Shown here in pieces: positions 1 to 6,840 of a stretch of DNA of 17,135 nt. Numbering within the stretch: position 1 is the first letter of the stretch; every line of letters starts with the position of its first letter. The DNA comes from Bacillota bacterium (lineage in GTDB: Bacteria > Bacillota > Bacilli > Calditerricolales > Calditerricolaceae): the NCBI GenBank assembly GCA_017577925.1, contig PKQU01000016.1, positions 1 to 17,135 of the forward strand, read 5' to 3'. The translations under genes and the position numbers were made by a program. Below the pieces are notes generated by a model. That model searched no databases. It saw only the letters and a program-made list of their open reading frames with translations, and was not told the origin of the DNA.

Positions 1-10
1 GGGCCGGGGG

Positions 11-1141
11 TTGTCCTGGCGTCGCTTTTGGGCCATTGTGAAAAAGGAACTGTTGCACATCCGCCGGGACCGGGCCAGCCTGGGCATCGCCCTCGTCATG
101 CCCTTGGGGCTGCTTCTGTTGTTCGGCTACGCCATCAACACCGACGTCGAACGGCTTCCCACGGCAGTGTGGGACCAGAGCCAATCAAAGGCGTCGCGCG
201 AGCTGATTGCCGCCTTCCAGGCAAGTCGTGCCTTTGACATCCGGTATACCGCCGCGAGCTACCGCGACATCCAGGCGCTCCTCGACGCCGGGGCGGTCAA
301 GGCCGCGCTGGTCGTTCCTCCCGACTACGCGGCACGTCTGGCGGAAGGCCACCCGGCGAAGGTGCAAGTGCTCCTCGACGGATCGGATCCAACCGCCGCG
401 CGCACGGCTTTTTCCGCGGCGCAACTGATCGTTCAACACCACGCGCGTGCCGTGCAAGAGGCGCGAATGGCCAAGGAGGGGCTTGGTCGGCTGGCGGTGC
501 CGATTGAGGCGGAAACGCGGGTGTTCTACAACCCCGATATGGACAGTGCGGTGTTCAACATCCCCGGGCTGATCGGGTTGATCCTGCAGAATGTCACCGC
601 ACTGCTCACGGCCTTTTCCCTCGTGCGGGAAAAGGAGAGGGGCACGATGGAGCAGCTCATCGTGACGCCGGTGCGACCGGTGGAGCTTATTGTCGGGAAG
701 TTGACCCCGTACGTGGCGATTGGCCTTTTTTCCTTCATCGTGGTGGTGGCCACCGGCGTGCTGTGGTTCGGCGTGCCGGTGAAGGGGAGCGTGTCGCTCC
801 TGATCGGCTTGGGGATGCTGTACCTCGTTGCCATCCTGGCTGTCGGCATGCTCATTTCCACCGTGGCCAAAACCCAGCTGCAGGCGATGCAGATGACCTT
901 TGTGTTCATCCTACCGAGCATTTTGTTGTCCGGGTTCATCTTTCCGCGGGAAACGATGCCGTGGCCCATTTACGCCTTTGGTGAGCTGATCCCCCTCACC
1001 CACTTCCTCGTCATCCTGCGCGGCATTTTCCTGAAGGGCGTCGGCCTTGATGTCCTGTGGCCCGAAACCCTCGTCCTGTGTGCCTTTACGCTGCTGTTCT
1101 GCGGGCTGGCCGTGCTGCGGTTCCGCAAACGACTGGGGTAA
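11..1141 (+). CDS. ABC-2 type transporter permease (YbhR/YhhJ-like)
   Basis: Membrane subunit of an ABC exporter; the substrate cannot be told from sequence. The 376-residue protein starts with an amphipathic basic stretch, MSWRRFWAIVKKELLHIRRD, typical of this family. One membrane segment follows (about 23-43), then a large extracytoplasmic domain (about 45-175). Five more hydrophobic segments lie between about 180 and 370. The motif EKERGTMEQL (about 208-217), just after the second membrane segment, is a hallmark of ABC2_membrane_3-type permeases. The TTG start at 11 is chosen because the N-terminus matches the family; only 10 bases precede it, so its ribosome binding site is barely visible. 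No nucleotide-binding domain is present, so an ATPase gene, and often a membrane-fusion protein gene, is expected just upstream. A TetR gene follows after 15 bases, which suggests one operon. Drug or lipid efflux is plausible but unproven. Confidence 0.9.
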   Translation: MSWRRFWAIVKKELLHIRRDRASLGIALVMPLGLLLLFGYAINTDVERLPTAVWDQSQSKASRELIAAFQASRAFDIRYTAASYRDIQALLDAGAVKAALVVPPDYAARLAEGHPAKVQVLLDGSDPTAARTAFSAAQLIVQHHARAVQEARMAKEGLGRLAVPIEAETRVFYNPDMDSAVFNIPGLIGLILQNVTALLTAFSLVREKERGTMEQLIVTPVRPVELIVGKLTPYVAIGLFSFIVVVATGVLWFGVPVKGSVSLLIGLGMLYLVAILAVGMLISTVAKTQLQAMQMTFVFILPSILLSGFIFPRETMPWPIYAFGELIPLTHFLVILRGIFLKGVGLDVLWPETLVLCAFTLLFCGLAVLRFRKRLG

Positions 1142-1156
1142 CGGAGGGAACGCGGG

Positions 1157-1840
1157 GTGGACCGTTGGGAAGACACGATGGCCAAATGGTTGGCGGAGCT
1201 GGAACACGAGGAAGAGATGACCGACAAGCAGCGCGCCATCCTGCGGGCGGCGGTGAAACTCTTTTCGGAAAAGGGATTTCACGCCAGCTCCACCAGCGAA
1301 ATTGCCAAGGAGGCCGGCGTGGCGGAGGGGACGATCTTTCGCCACTACAAGACGAAAAAGGACATCTTGCTGGCCGTTGTTGTTCCGCTGCTGGTGAAGT
1401 TTCTGTCGCCGCGGATGCTGCGCGACGTGCAGGCGATTTTCGGCGATCCGTCGTTGTCCACGGAGGAAACCCTGCGGCGGGTGTACAAAAATCGGCTCGA
1501 GCTGGTGGAGCAGAACTGGGACCGGTTCCGCATCCTCCTGCAGGAAGCCGCCTTCCATCCGGAGATTCGCGAGGCGATCATCGAACATATTGCCAAGCGC
1601 GCCCGGGCCCTCATGACGGCGTTCGTGGAGAAGAAGATCCGCGACGGCGAGTTTCGCAACCTGCCGCCGGCGGTCATTGTCCGCGTGGGCTTCTCCCTCC
1701 TGGCCGGCTATGTGTTCTTCAAGCACATCGCCTTTCCGGACGAGGGGATCAAGCTGGACGACGAGGAGGAGATTGCGCTCATGGTGGACATCCTTCTGCA
1801 TGGCGTCCGCAATCCGCACCGACGGGACGAGGAAGAGTAG
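1157..1840 (+). CDS. TetR/AcrR family transcriptional regulator
   Basis: A 227-residue one-component repressor. The N-terminal TetR DNA-binding domain spans about residues 21-75, with the helix-turn-helix at about 46-65 (STSEIAKEAGVAEGTIFRHY) followed by the usual K-K-D-I-L. The C-terminal part (about 80-220) is all-helical ligand-binding and dimerisation sequence with no recognisable ligand signature. The GTG start at 1157 has a GGAGG at 1143-1147, 9 bases upstream. An ATG at 1178 would remove seven residues and still leave a full domain, but has no comparable ribosome binding site. The gene lies 15 bases after the permease gene, so the two are probably co-transcribed, and the protein probably controls the transporter operon from an operator outside the window. 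No terminator is visible after the stop codon. Confidence 0.93.
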   Translation: MDRWEDTMAKWLAELEHEEEMTDKQRAILRAAVKLFSEKGFHASSTSEIAKEAGVAEGTIFRHYKTKKDILLAVVVPLLVKFLSPRMLRDVQAIFGDPSLSTEETLRRVYKNRLELVEQNWDRFRILLQEAAFHPEIREAIIEHIAKRARALMTAFVEKKIRDGEFRNLPPAVIVRVGFSLLAGYVFFKHIAFPDEGIKLDDEEEIALMVDILLHGVRNPHRRDEEE

Positions 1841-2041
1841 GGGCCCTTGGTGGCGAGGTCAGACGATGGAGCCCCATCCAAGATGGCTCAGCAGGTCCAC
1901 GTCACGCGATGCCTCCAGTGGAGGTTCCCTCCGCGCGTGCGCGGGATGGGCCTCGTTTACACGGCACGGCTGTCGCGCGCGTGTGCCCACTTGGGCGATG
2001 CGAGGGCGACGCGTTCTCTCTTGCACGTGCGGAGCCCGTCG

Positions 2042-2071
2042 TTGACGGGATCGGTGAAGGGGACGTACCAT
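2042..2071 (+). promoter_or_regulatory. possible sigma-A promoter for the marR gene
   Basis: TTGACG (2042-2047) and TACCAT (2066-2071) are separated by 18 bases, giving 5/6 and 4/6 matches to the vegetative consensus. Transcription would begin near 2078, about 50 bases before the MarR start. It competes with an alternative reading in which 2070 is the start of a 16-codon leader ORF on a longer transcript; the two cannot both hold for the same RNA. Confidence 0.4.
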
Positions 2072-2120
2072 GGAAACAGGCAAACCGTCGTCGGGAGGAT
2101 GCCCGGTAGTTTTCGCATGA
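2070..2120 (+). CDS. possible 16-residue leader peptide
   Basis: ATG at 2070 is preceded by AAGGGG (2057-2062) with a 7-base spacer, a respectable ribosome binding site. The frame reads METGKPSSGGCPVVFA and stops with TGA at 2118-2120. That stop overlaps an ATG (2117) opening a four-codon frame, MKGR, whose own TGA (2129-2131) overlaps the MarR ATG at 2128. The ATGA-ATGA arrangement would suit translational coupling into the regulator gene. It is so short that chance is a serious alternative, and it conflicts with the promoter placed at 2042-2071. Confidence 0.2.
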   Translation: METGKPSSGGCPVVFA

Positions 2121-2127
2121 AAGGGCG

Positions 2128-2598
2128 ATGACCGTGAACCGTGTGCCAGACCATGGGCAGGCGCTCCATGCGCTGGGCCATGGCATTCGCCGTTTGAATC
2201 TGCAGATGAAACGAGTGTTCCTGGCGGTAGCCCAGGAAGGGGCGTTGACGCCGGGCCAAATCAGGCTGTTGTTTCATCTGGCCCAGGACGGGACAGGCAA
2301 GGTTTCCGACCTTTCCGACCGCTTGGGCATTACGCCGGGTGCGGTGACGGGGATGGTGGACAAGCTGGAGGAGCAGGGGCTGGTTGAGCGGGTGCGCAGC
2401 CGGAATGACCGGCGGGTGGTCCACGTGCGGCTGACCGACGCCGGGCAGCGGCATGTCGAGCAGGTGCGGGCGCGCTTCACGCACATTTTGAGCGAAGCCT
2501 TCAAAGAGGTTCCGACTGCTCGCGTGGCCGAGATGAGCGCGGTGATCCACGCGGTCGCCGATGCGCTTGAGCGCCATTTTGAACAAAAGGCAAACTGA
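2128..2598 (+). CDS. MarR family transcriptional regulator
   Basis: A 156-residue winged-helix regulator of normal MarR length. The recognition region is at about residues 58-82 (VSDLSDRLGITPGAVTGMVD), and the wing at about 90-104 carries the family's D-R-R signature (SRNDRRVVHVRLTDAG). Flanking helices (about 13-38 and 106-154) form the dimer interface. There is no Cys in a position that would suggest an OhrR-type peroxide sensor. The start is uncertain: ATG 2128 lies only two bases after AAAGGG (2120-2125), whereas GTG 2134 has the same site at 8 bases and would remove two residues. The gene ends in its own terminator and is followed by an antiporter gene on the same strand, which it very probably represses. 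Confidence 0.93.
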   Translation: MTVNRVPDHGQALHALGHGIRRLNLQMKRVFLAVAQEGALTPGQIRLLFHLAQDGTGKVSDLSDRLGITPGAVTGMVDKLEEQGLVERVRSRNDRRVVHVRLTDAGQRHVEQVRARFTHILSEAFKEVPTARVAEMSAVIHAVADALERHFEQKAN

Positions 2599-2671
2599 TG
2601 GCACAGCAAGGTGTACGCTGCCGTTGCTGTCGAGTGGCAGGCACACCAAAAGGATACCGTGCGCTGGAAAC

Positions 2672-2700
2672 GGGGATGCGGAAGGCATCCCTCTTTTTCT
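2672..2700 (+). terminator. intrinsic terminator after the marR gene
   Basis: GGGATGC (2673-2679) pairs with GCATCCC (2685-2691) across a five-base loop, and a T-rich run follows (2692-2700). It lies 75 bases after the MarR stop, so the antiporter gene downstream needs its own promoter. A second stem-loop without a T-run lies just upstream (GGTGT 2610-2614 with ACACC 2643-2647, plus inner CTGCC/GGCAG). Confidence 0.85.
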
Positions 2701-2739
2701 TGCTTTCTTGCGCGCGGCCTGTGCCGCTGAAAAATCCGG

Positions 2740-2769
2740 TTGACGGCGACGGCCGCTTCGTCGTATGCT
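2740..2769 (+). promoter_or_regulatory. predicted promoter of the antiporter gene
   Basis: TTGACG (2740-2745) and TATGCT (2764-2769) with an 18-base spacer give 5/6 and 4/6 matches to the vegetative consensus. It is the first promoter-like sequence after the marR terminator. The transcript would start near 2776 and carry a leader of about 80 bases that includes the operator candidate at 2786-2813. Confidence 0.65.
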
Positions 2770-2785
2770 TTACGGAGACAAAATC

Positions 2786-2813
2786 TTAGTCCCTAAATTA
2801 TTTGGTAACCTAA
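2786..2813 (+). promoter_or_regulatory. candidate operator for the MarR regulator
   Basis: An AT-rich island in otherwise GC-rich DNA, holding two adjacent dyads: TTAG-TCC-CTAA (2786-2796, perfect arms) and TTTGGTAACCTAA (2801-2813, one mismatched pair). The ends TTAG and CTAA also frame the whole 28 bases as an imperfect palindrome. It sits about 10 to 38 bases after the predicted transcription start, where a bound dimer would block elongation or promoter escape. MarR proteins commonly bind AT-rich dyads of this size next to the genes they repress; assignment to this MarR is inference. Confidence 0.5.
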
Positions 2814-2855
2814 CAAAGCAGGGAGAAACCCGGAAAAGAGAAAGGAAGGGAGACG

Positions 2856-4457
2856 ATGGAACACAGCAAGGAACAGGGACGGGGAGACACCATGACCCTT
2901 TTGGCGCGTACCCGCACGCCACGGCACGGCGAGGCCGTCTCGAGCGCCGAGCCGCGCGTGCGATGGGTGCTGGCCGCCCTGATGCTCGGCATGCTGCTGG
3001 CCGCTCTCGATTCGACCATTGTGTCTACGGCCATGCCCCGTATCGTCGCGGAGTTGGGCGGGCTGACGTACTACAGCTGGGTGTTCTCGGCGTACATGTT
3101 GACGTCTACGGTGTGTGTCCCGATCTTTGGGAAGTTTTCGGATTTGTACGGTCGACGGCGCATGTACCAGTTGGGGTTGGCGCTGTTTGTGACCGGGTCG
3201 GCCCTGTGCGGCTTTGCCTCCACCATGATGGAGCTCATCTTGTTCCGCGCGCTGCAGGGCGTGGGCGCGGCGGCGCTGATGCCCGTTGCCCTGACCATCA
3301 TCGGCGACCTGTTCCCTCCGGATCAGCGTGGGAAGGTCCAGGGACTGTTTGGCAGTGTGTTTGGGATCGCCAGCATCGCCGGGCCGGCGATCGGCGGGAT
3401 CCTCACCGATCATTTCTCGTGGCCCTGGGTATTCTGGGTGAACCTTCCGTTGGGCGTGGCGGCGATGGTCGTGATCGCCTACGGGCTTCCGGAAACGAAG
3501 GGATGCCGAAACCAGCCCGTCGACTATCTCGGCGCGGTGCTGCTGATGGGCGGGCTGTCGGCGCTCCTGCTCGCGCTCGTGATGGGGGGAACCGAATGGC
3601 CGTGGGGCTCGGTCCAGATCGTTTCGCTGTTTGTGGCCAGCGCTGTCCTGTTGGCGCTCTTCGGGTATGTGGAGACGAAAGCCGCGGACCCGCTGCTGCC
3701 GCTTTCCCTGTTGGGCAACCGGGTGATCGGCGTTTCGTTGGCGCTCGGCTTTTTGGTTGGCGCGGCGATGTTCGGGGCCATCAGCTACATCCCGCTGTTT
3801 GTCCAGGGGGTCATCGGTGTGAGCGCCTCCCTGGCCGGATACGTGTTGACGCCGCTCATGCTGGCGACGATCGTCAGCAGCATCGTCTCCGGGCGCCTGG
3901 TGACCAAGGTCACCTACCGGGGGTTTGCCGTGTTCAGCTCGGTGGTCATCGCGGCCGGGTTTCTGCTGCTCTCCACCATGGGGGTTGAGACCCCCTTGTG
4001 GGTGGCGATGATGTATATGATCCTTGTCGGGTTGGGCATGGGGCCGTTGAACCCGGTGTTGACCATCGCTGTTCAGAACGCCACGGATGCCACCCAGCGC
4101 GGTTTGGCGACGTCGAGTTTGCAGCTCTTCCGCTCTGTCGGGGGTACGGTCGGGGTGACGGTGATGGGCGTCTTTCTCAACCACCAGCTGGAGGCGCAGC
4201 TACAGCGCCTCGCTTCCCACGTTCCGCCGGGAATGGCCGATCAGGTCGGACACGTTACCAGTCCGCAAGCGCTCCTTTCGCCTGAGGTGCGCGCGGCGCT
4301 ACCGGTCGACCTGCTGAAGTTGCTGCAGGATGCCCTCGCGCACGCCTTGGATCGCGTGTTTCTGCTGTCGGCCCTGATCACGGCATTCGTGTTTGCCGTG
4401 GGCCTATTGTACGGTCGGGCGAAGGCCGTGGGACAGGCCGCGCTGCGGCGCCGTTAA
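2856..4457 (+). CDS. MFS drug:H+ antiporter, DHA2 (EmrB/QacA) family, 14 TMS
   Basis: A proton-driven multidrug exporter of 533 residues, the usual size for the 14-helix DHA2 class. Motif D1, LDSTIVSTAMP, lies at 51-61 in the first membrane helix. Motif A, GKFSDLYGRRR, lies at 92-102 in the loop after the second helix. The antiporter motif C, ending G-P-A-I-G-G, lies at 166-181 in the fifth helix. An extra hydrophilic stretch (about 445-490) precedes the last helix, as in EmrB relatives. ATG 2856 is chosen because AAGGAAGGGAG lies directly before it; ATG 2892 also has a GGGGAG and would remove 12 residues. Its own promoter and the MarR gene upstream point to ligand-induced efflux. The stop codon overlaps that of the convergent rqcH gene. 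Substrates cannot be predicted. Confidence 0.93.
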   Translation: MEHSKEQGRGDTMTLLARTRTPRHGEAVSSAEPRVRWVLAALMLGMLLAALDSTIVSTAMPRIVAELGGLTYYSWVFSAYMLTSTVCVPIFGKFSDLYGRRRMYQLGLALFVTGSALCGFASTMMELILFRALQGVGAAALMPVALTIIGDLFPPDQRGKVQGLFGSVFGIASIAGPAIGGILTDHFSWPWVFWVNLPLGVAAMVVIAYGLPETKGCRNQPVDYLGAVLLMGGLSALLLALVMGGTEWPWGSVQIVSLFVASAVLLALFGYVETKAADPLLPLSLLGNRVIGVSLALGFLVGAAMFGAISYIPLFVQGVIGVSASLAGYVLTPLMLATIVSSIVSGRLVTKVTYRGFAVFSSVVIAAGFLLLSTMGVETPLWVAMMYMILVGLGMGPLNPVLTIAVQNATDATQRGLATSSLQLFRSVGGTVGVTVMGVFLNHQLEAQLQRLASHVPPGMADQVGHVTSPQALLSPEVRAALPVDLLKLLQDALAHALDRVFLLSALITAFVFAVGLLYGRAKAVGQAALRRR

Positions 4458-6193
4458 CGGGTTTCCTCCGCGGCGCTGTCCCCTCCGCAGATGGAAAGCC
4501 GGCGCACGAGGGACTCATCGGGCGTCACGTAGAGGGTTTTCTGCCGCTCGTAGATCACGAAGCCGGGCTTGGCGCCGGAAGGCTTGCGCACGTGGCGCAC
4601 CTCCGTATAGTCGACGGGCACCCGGCTCGAGTGGCGTGCCTTGCTGAAGTAGGCGGCCAACACGGCCGCTTCCAGCAGCGTCGCCTCGCCGTAGCCGGTG
4701 CCACGAATGATGACGTGGGCGCCGGGGATGTCCTTGGCGTGCAGCCACGTGTCCGACGGTGCGGCCTGGCGGCGCAACCGCTCGTTCTGGCGGTTGTTTT
4801 TGCCGACGAGGATGGTGTACCCTTCTGTGGAGCGGAACATGGCCGGCCTGGATGCGATGGGTTGCGATTTGCGGCGCACGCCCTTGTCCGGCTTCAGGTA
4901 GCCCTGCTCGATGAGTTCCTCGCGGATTTCCTCGGCTTCGGCCAGCGTGGCGTCTTCCAGTTGCTGGGCAACGGTTTCCAGGTAGCGCAGCTCCGCTTCC
5001 GTTTGCGCAAGTTGCGCGGCGGCCGCTTCTGCGGCCCCTTTTGCTTTGTTGTATTTTTTGAAGTAGGCTTGGGCGTTTTCGGCGGCGCTCTTGGCGGGAT
5101 CGAGGGGGATCGTCACCATCGGTAGGCCCTCTTCGTAGTAGTTGGGCAGTTGGATTTCGCTGGCCCCCCGCGGGATCTGGTGCAGGTGGGCCGTGAGCAG
5201 CTCACCGAAGAGGCGGAAGCGTTCGGCGTCGCGGGCTTCGGCCAACGCGTCAAGGAGGAGCTGTCGCTTGCGCTCGCCCTTTTTGATCTCGTTTTTCACC
5301 ACGCGCGCCAAGTCCCCCAGGCGTTGCCGGATCGCCTCCCGCTCGGTCCGCTCCCGAAAGACGTCGTCCAGCAGGCGGCTGATCGAGTCGTAAGTGATCG
5401 CCTCCCCGGCCACACAGGAGAGCGGAACGGCGGCGAAGGCGTCTTTTCCGGTTTCGGTGCGCACGCGCATGGGACGGTAGCGGTGGGCGCGGACGTCGTC
5501 CATGAGACGGGAAAAGGCTTCCCACAGCGCCTCCCGTGTCGGCAGCCCGGCGCGGTGGACGATTTCCCGTGCCAGTAGCGGGCCGATGCCGAGGAAACGG
5601 TTGACGAGCTGCTGGTCAAGCTTGCCGGCGTTGAAGTCGAGGGCGGCGAAAAAGGCATCGCGGCTCACTTCGAGCGGGTTGAGCTTGTCCTGCGCCGGTG
5701 GGGCGACGTAGGGGCGACCGGGCAGCACCACGCGATACTGGCTGATGGCCGGCGTCACGTGGCGGATGCCGTCGAGGATGGTGCCCGTGGCCGGGTCGAT
5801 GAGGATGATGTTGCTGTGGCGGCCCATGATTTCCACCACCAGCCGGCGGATGGCCGGGTCGCCCAGCTCGTCGCGGGTCAGTACATCGAGGTGGACGATC
5901 CGCTCCAACGCCACCTGGGAGATGGCCTGGATGACGCCCCCTTCGAGGTGCTTGCGCAGAAGCATGCAGAACATGGGCGGTTCCGTCGGATTGGCAAAGG
6001 ACTGTTCCGTCAGGTGCAGGCGCGGCGCGCTGGGGTTGGCCGACAAGAGGAGGCGCCGGGTGCCGCCGCGAGCGCGCACGGTGAGGACGAGGTCGAAGGG
6101 CGTGGGCTGGTGGATTTTGACGATGCGTCCGGTGGTGCAGGCGGCGTCCAGTTCGTGAACAAGGCTGCGAATGACGATGCCGTCGATAGACAT
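4454..6193 (-). CDS. rqcH: RqcH/FbpA family NFACT protein (ribosome quality control)
   Basis: Bacterial relative of Rqc2/NEMF. In B. subtilis RqcH binds stalled 50S subunits carrying peptidyl-tRNA and recruits tRNA-Ala to add alanine tails that mark the peptide for degradation; relatives have also been described as fibronectin-binding proteins. The 579-residue protein has the NFACT-N domain (starts MSIDGIVIRSLVHEL, with EPPMFCMLLRKHLEGG at 71-86 and EIMGRHSNIIL further on), a central helix-hairpin-helix region, a coiled coil, and the C-terminal NFACT-R domain (DTWLHAKDIPGAHVIIRG). At the position of the functionally important Asp97-Arg98 of B. subtilis RqcH (from memory) this protein reads Glu97-Arg98. 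The start at 6193 is preceded by AAGGAGG (complement of 6201-6207), 7 bases away; a longer frame to 6280 lacks family similarity. No terminator is visible after the gene. Confidence 0.93.
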   Translation of the reverse strand: MSIDGIVIRSLVHELDAACTTGRIVKIHQPTPFDLVLTVRARGGTRRLLLSANPSAPRLHLTEQSFANPTEPPMFCMLLRKHLEGGVIQAISQVALERIVHLDVLTRDELGDPAIRRLVVEIMGRHSNIILIDPATGTILDGIRHVTPAISQYRVVLPGRPYVAPPAQDKLNPLEVSRDAFFAALDFNAGKLDQQLVNRFLGIGPLLAREIVHRAGLPTREALWEAFSRLMDDVRAHRYRPMRVRTETGKDAFAAVPLSCVAGEAITYDSISRLLDDVFRERTEREAIRQRLGDLARVVKNEIKKGERKRQLLLDALAEARDAERFRLFGELLTAHLHQIPRGASEIQLPNYYEEGLPMVTIPLDPAKSAAENAQAYFKKYNKAKGAAEAAAAQLAQTEAELRYLETVAQQLEDATLAEAEEIREELIEQGYLKPDKGVRRKSQPIASRPAMFRSTEGYTILVGKNNRQNERLRRQAAPSDTWLHAKDIPGAHVIIRGTGYGEATLLEAAVLAAYFSKARHSSRVPVDYTEVRHVRKPSGAKPGFVIYERQKTLYVTPDESLVRRLSICGGDSAAEETR

Positions 6194-6233
6194 GGCAAAT
6201 CCTCCTTGTTGCCCCATAAACCGCGTCTGTTCC

Positions 6234-6242
6234 AGTATAGCA
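6234..6242 (-). promoter_or_regulatory. predicted extended -10 promoter of rqcH
   Basis: Read on the - strand this is TGCTATACT: a 5/6 -10 hexamer (complement of 6234-6239) with the TGn extension. The -35 region is poor, which extended -10 promoters tolerate. Transcription would start near 6227, leaving a leader of about 34 bases with the ribosome binding site. Confidence 0.55.
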
Positions 6243-6304
6243 TAAAGAGGAAGACAGAGCGGCGGCCTGCCGACGGACATTGCCTGGACAAGGAGGAGGG
6301 GAAA

Positions 6305-6751
6305 ATGGGGGGCTTCTTCACCACCCTGCTCATGCTGCTGGCCGGAATGGGCCTCAGCGTGCAGGCGGCGATCAACGGCACGTTGGGCAAGAAAATCGGG
6401 GCCCTGGAGGGTGCGTTGGTCAACTTTTTTGTCGGCACCCTCGTTCTAATGCTGGCGGTTCTCTTCGCCGGGGGCGGGCAGTTGGGCGACGTGCTGCGGG
6501 TCCCGAAGTGGCAGCTTTTGGGTGGCCTCATCGGCGCCGTGTACGTGGCAGCGATGGTGTTTGCCGTGCCGCGGATCGGCGTGGGGGTCGCTGTGATGGC
6601 GGTGATCGTCGGCCAACTGGCAATGAGCATGGTCATCGACCACTTCGGCCTGCTTGGCTTGCGGCGGATTCCGTTTAACGGGTACCGGCTCGCCGGGGCC
6701 TTGCTCCTTGCGGTGGCCCTGTTTCTCATTTACCGAGGGAGCGGGCGGTAG
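6305..6751 (+). CDS. DMT superfamily YdcZ-like (DUF606) membrane protein
   Basis: A 148-residue integral membrane protein with five hydrophobic segments (about 5-24, 37-55, 70-88, 90-112 and 126-143). It shows the DUF606/DMT_YdcZ pattern: a first helix ending Q-A-A-I-N-G, then L-G-K, then E-G-A-L-V-N-F-F-V-G-T, and late G-x-R-L-A-G-A-L-L-L. Members of this half-size drug/metabolite transporter group are assumed to work as dimers; no substrate is established. ATG 6305 is preceded by AAGGAGGAGGGG with good spacing. It is divergent from rqcH; I could not place a convincing + strand promoter in the 111 bases between them. dapF follows with its own promoter. Confidence 0.88.
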   Translation: MGGFFTTLLMLLAGMGLSVQAAINGTLGKKIGALEGALVNFFVGTLVLMLAVLFAGGGQLGDVLRVPKWQLLGGLIGAVYVAAMVFAVPRIGVGVAVMAVIVGQLAMSMVIDHFGLLGLRRIPFNGYRLAGALLLAVALFLIYRGSGR

Positions 6752-6775
6752 GCACGGGGATCGGCACGCAGGCGT

Positions 6776-6805
6776 TTGACAGGCGGATTCGTTGCTCCCT
6801 ATAAT
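6776..6805 (+). promoter_or_regulatory. consensus vegetative promoter of dapF
   Basis: TTGACA (6776-6781) and TATAAT (6800-6805), both perfect matches, with an 18-base spacer. Transcription would start near 6812, giving a leader of about 29 bases before the chosen dapF start. The TTG at 6817 would then be almost leaderless, which argues for the later start. Confidence 0.87.
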
Positions 6806-6840
6806 GGTGTTCGATCTTGGCGATGGGCAGGCGAAACGGG

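Larger units (their letters stand above)
1841..2127 (+). other. intergenic region between tetR and marR genes
   Basis: These 287 bases carry no convincing gene longer than about 20 codons. They contain a small dyad (CCATC-CAA-GATGG, 1874-1886), a possible promoter (2042-2071) and a chain of tiny ORFs leading into the MarR gene (2070-2131). I see no T-run terminator after the TetR gene and no known riboswitch core. The translation in the longer open frames is rich in R, S, G, H and W and looks like noise from GC-rich DNA. Confidence 0.5.

Noticed and set aside
911..1819. 302-codon open frame on the - strand across the permease end and TetR gene
   Set aside because: It is antisense to two genes with clear family motifs; its product is rich in H, R, Q and P with no domain, as expected for GC-rich shadow frames.
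1057..2109. 350-codon + frame spanning the permease end, TetR gene and intergenic region
   Set aside because: Out-of-frame shadow of both genes with a low-complexity G/R/P-rich product and no ribosome binding site of note.
2610..2647. Stem-loop after the MarR gene considered as a terminator or small RNA
   Set aside because: It has an internal mismatch and is followed by AAAAGG rather than a T-run; the real terminator is at 2672-2700, and there is no sign of a separate promoter.
2793..4184. 463-codon - strand frame opposite the antiporter
   Set aside because: Product is dominated by H, R, Q, D and G and resembles no protein; the antiporter on the + strand has all its motifs.
6817..6840. Earlier TTG or ATG start for dapF
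   Set aside because: The predicted transcription start is about five bases before the TTG, and the family N-terminus begins at the ATG at 6841.
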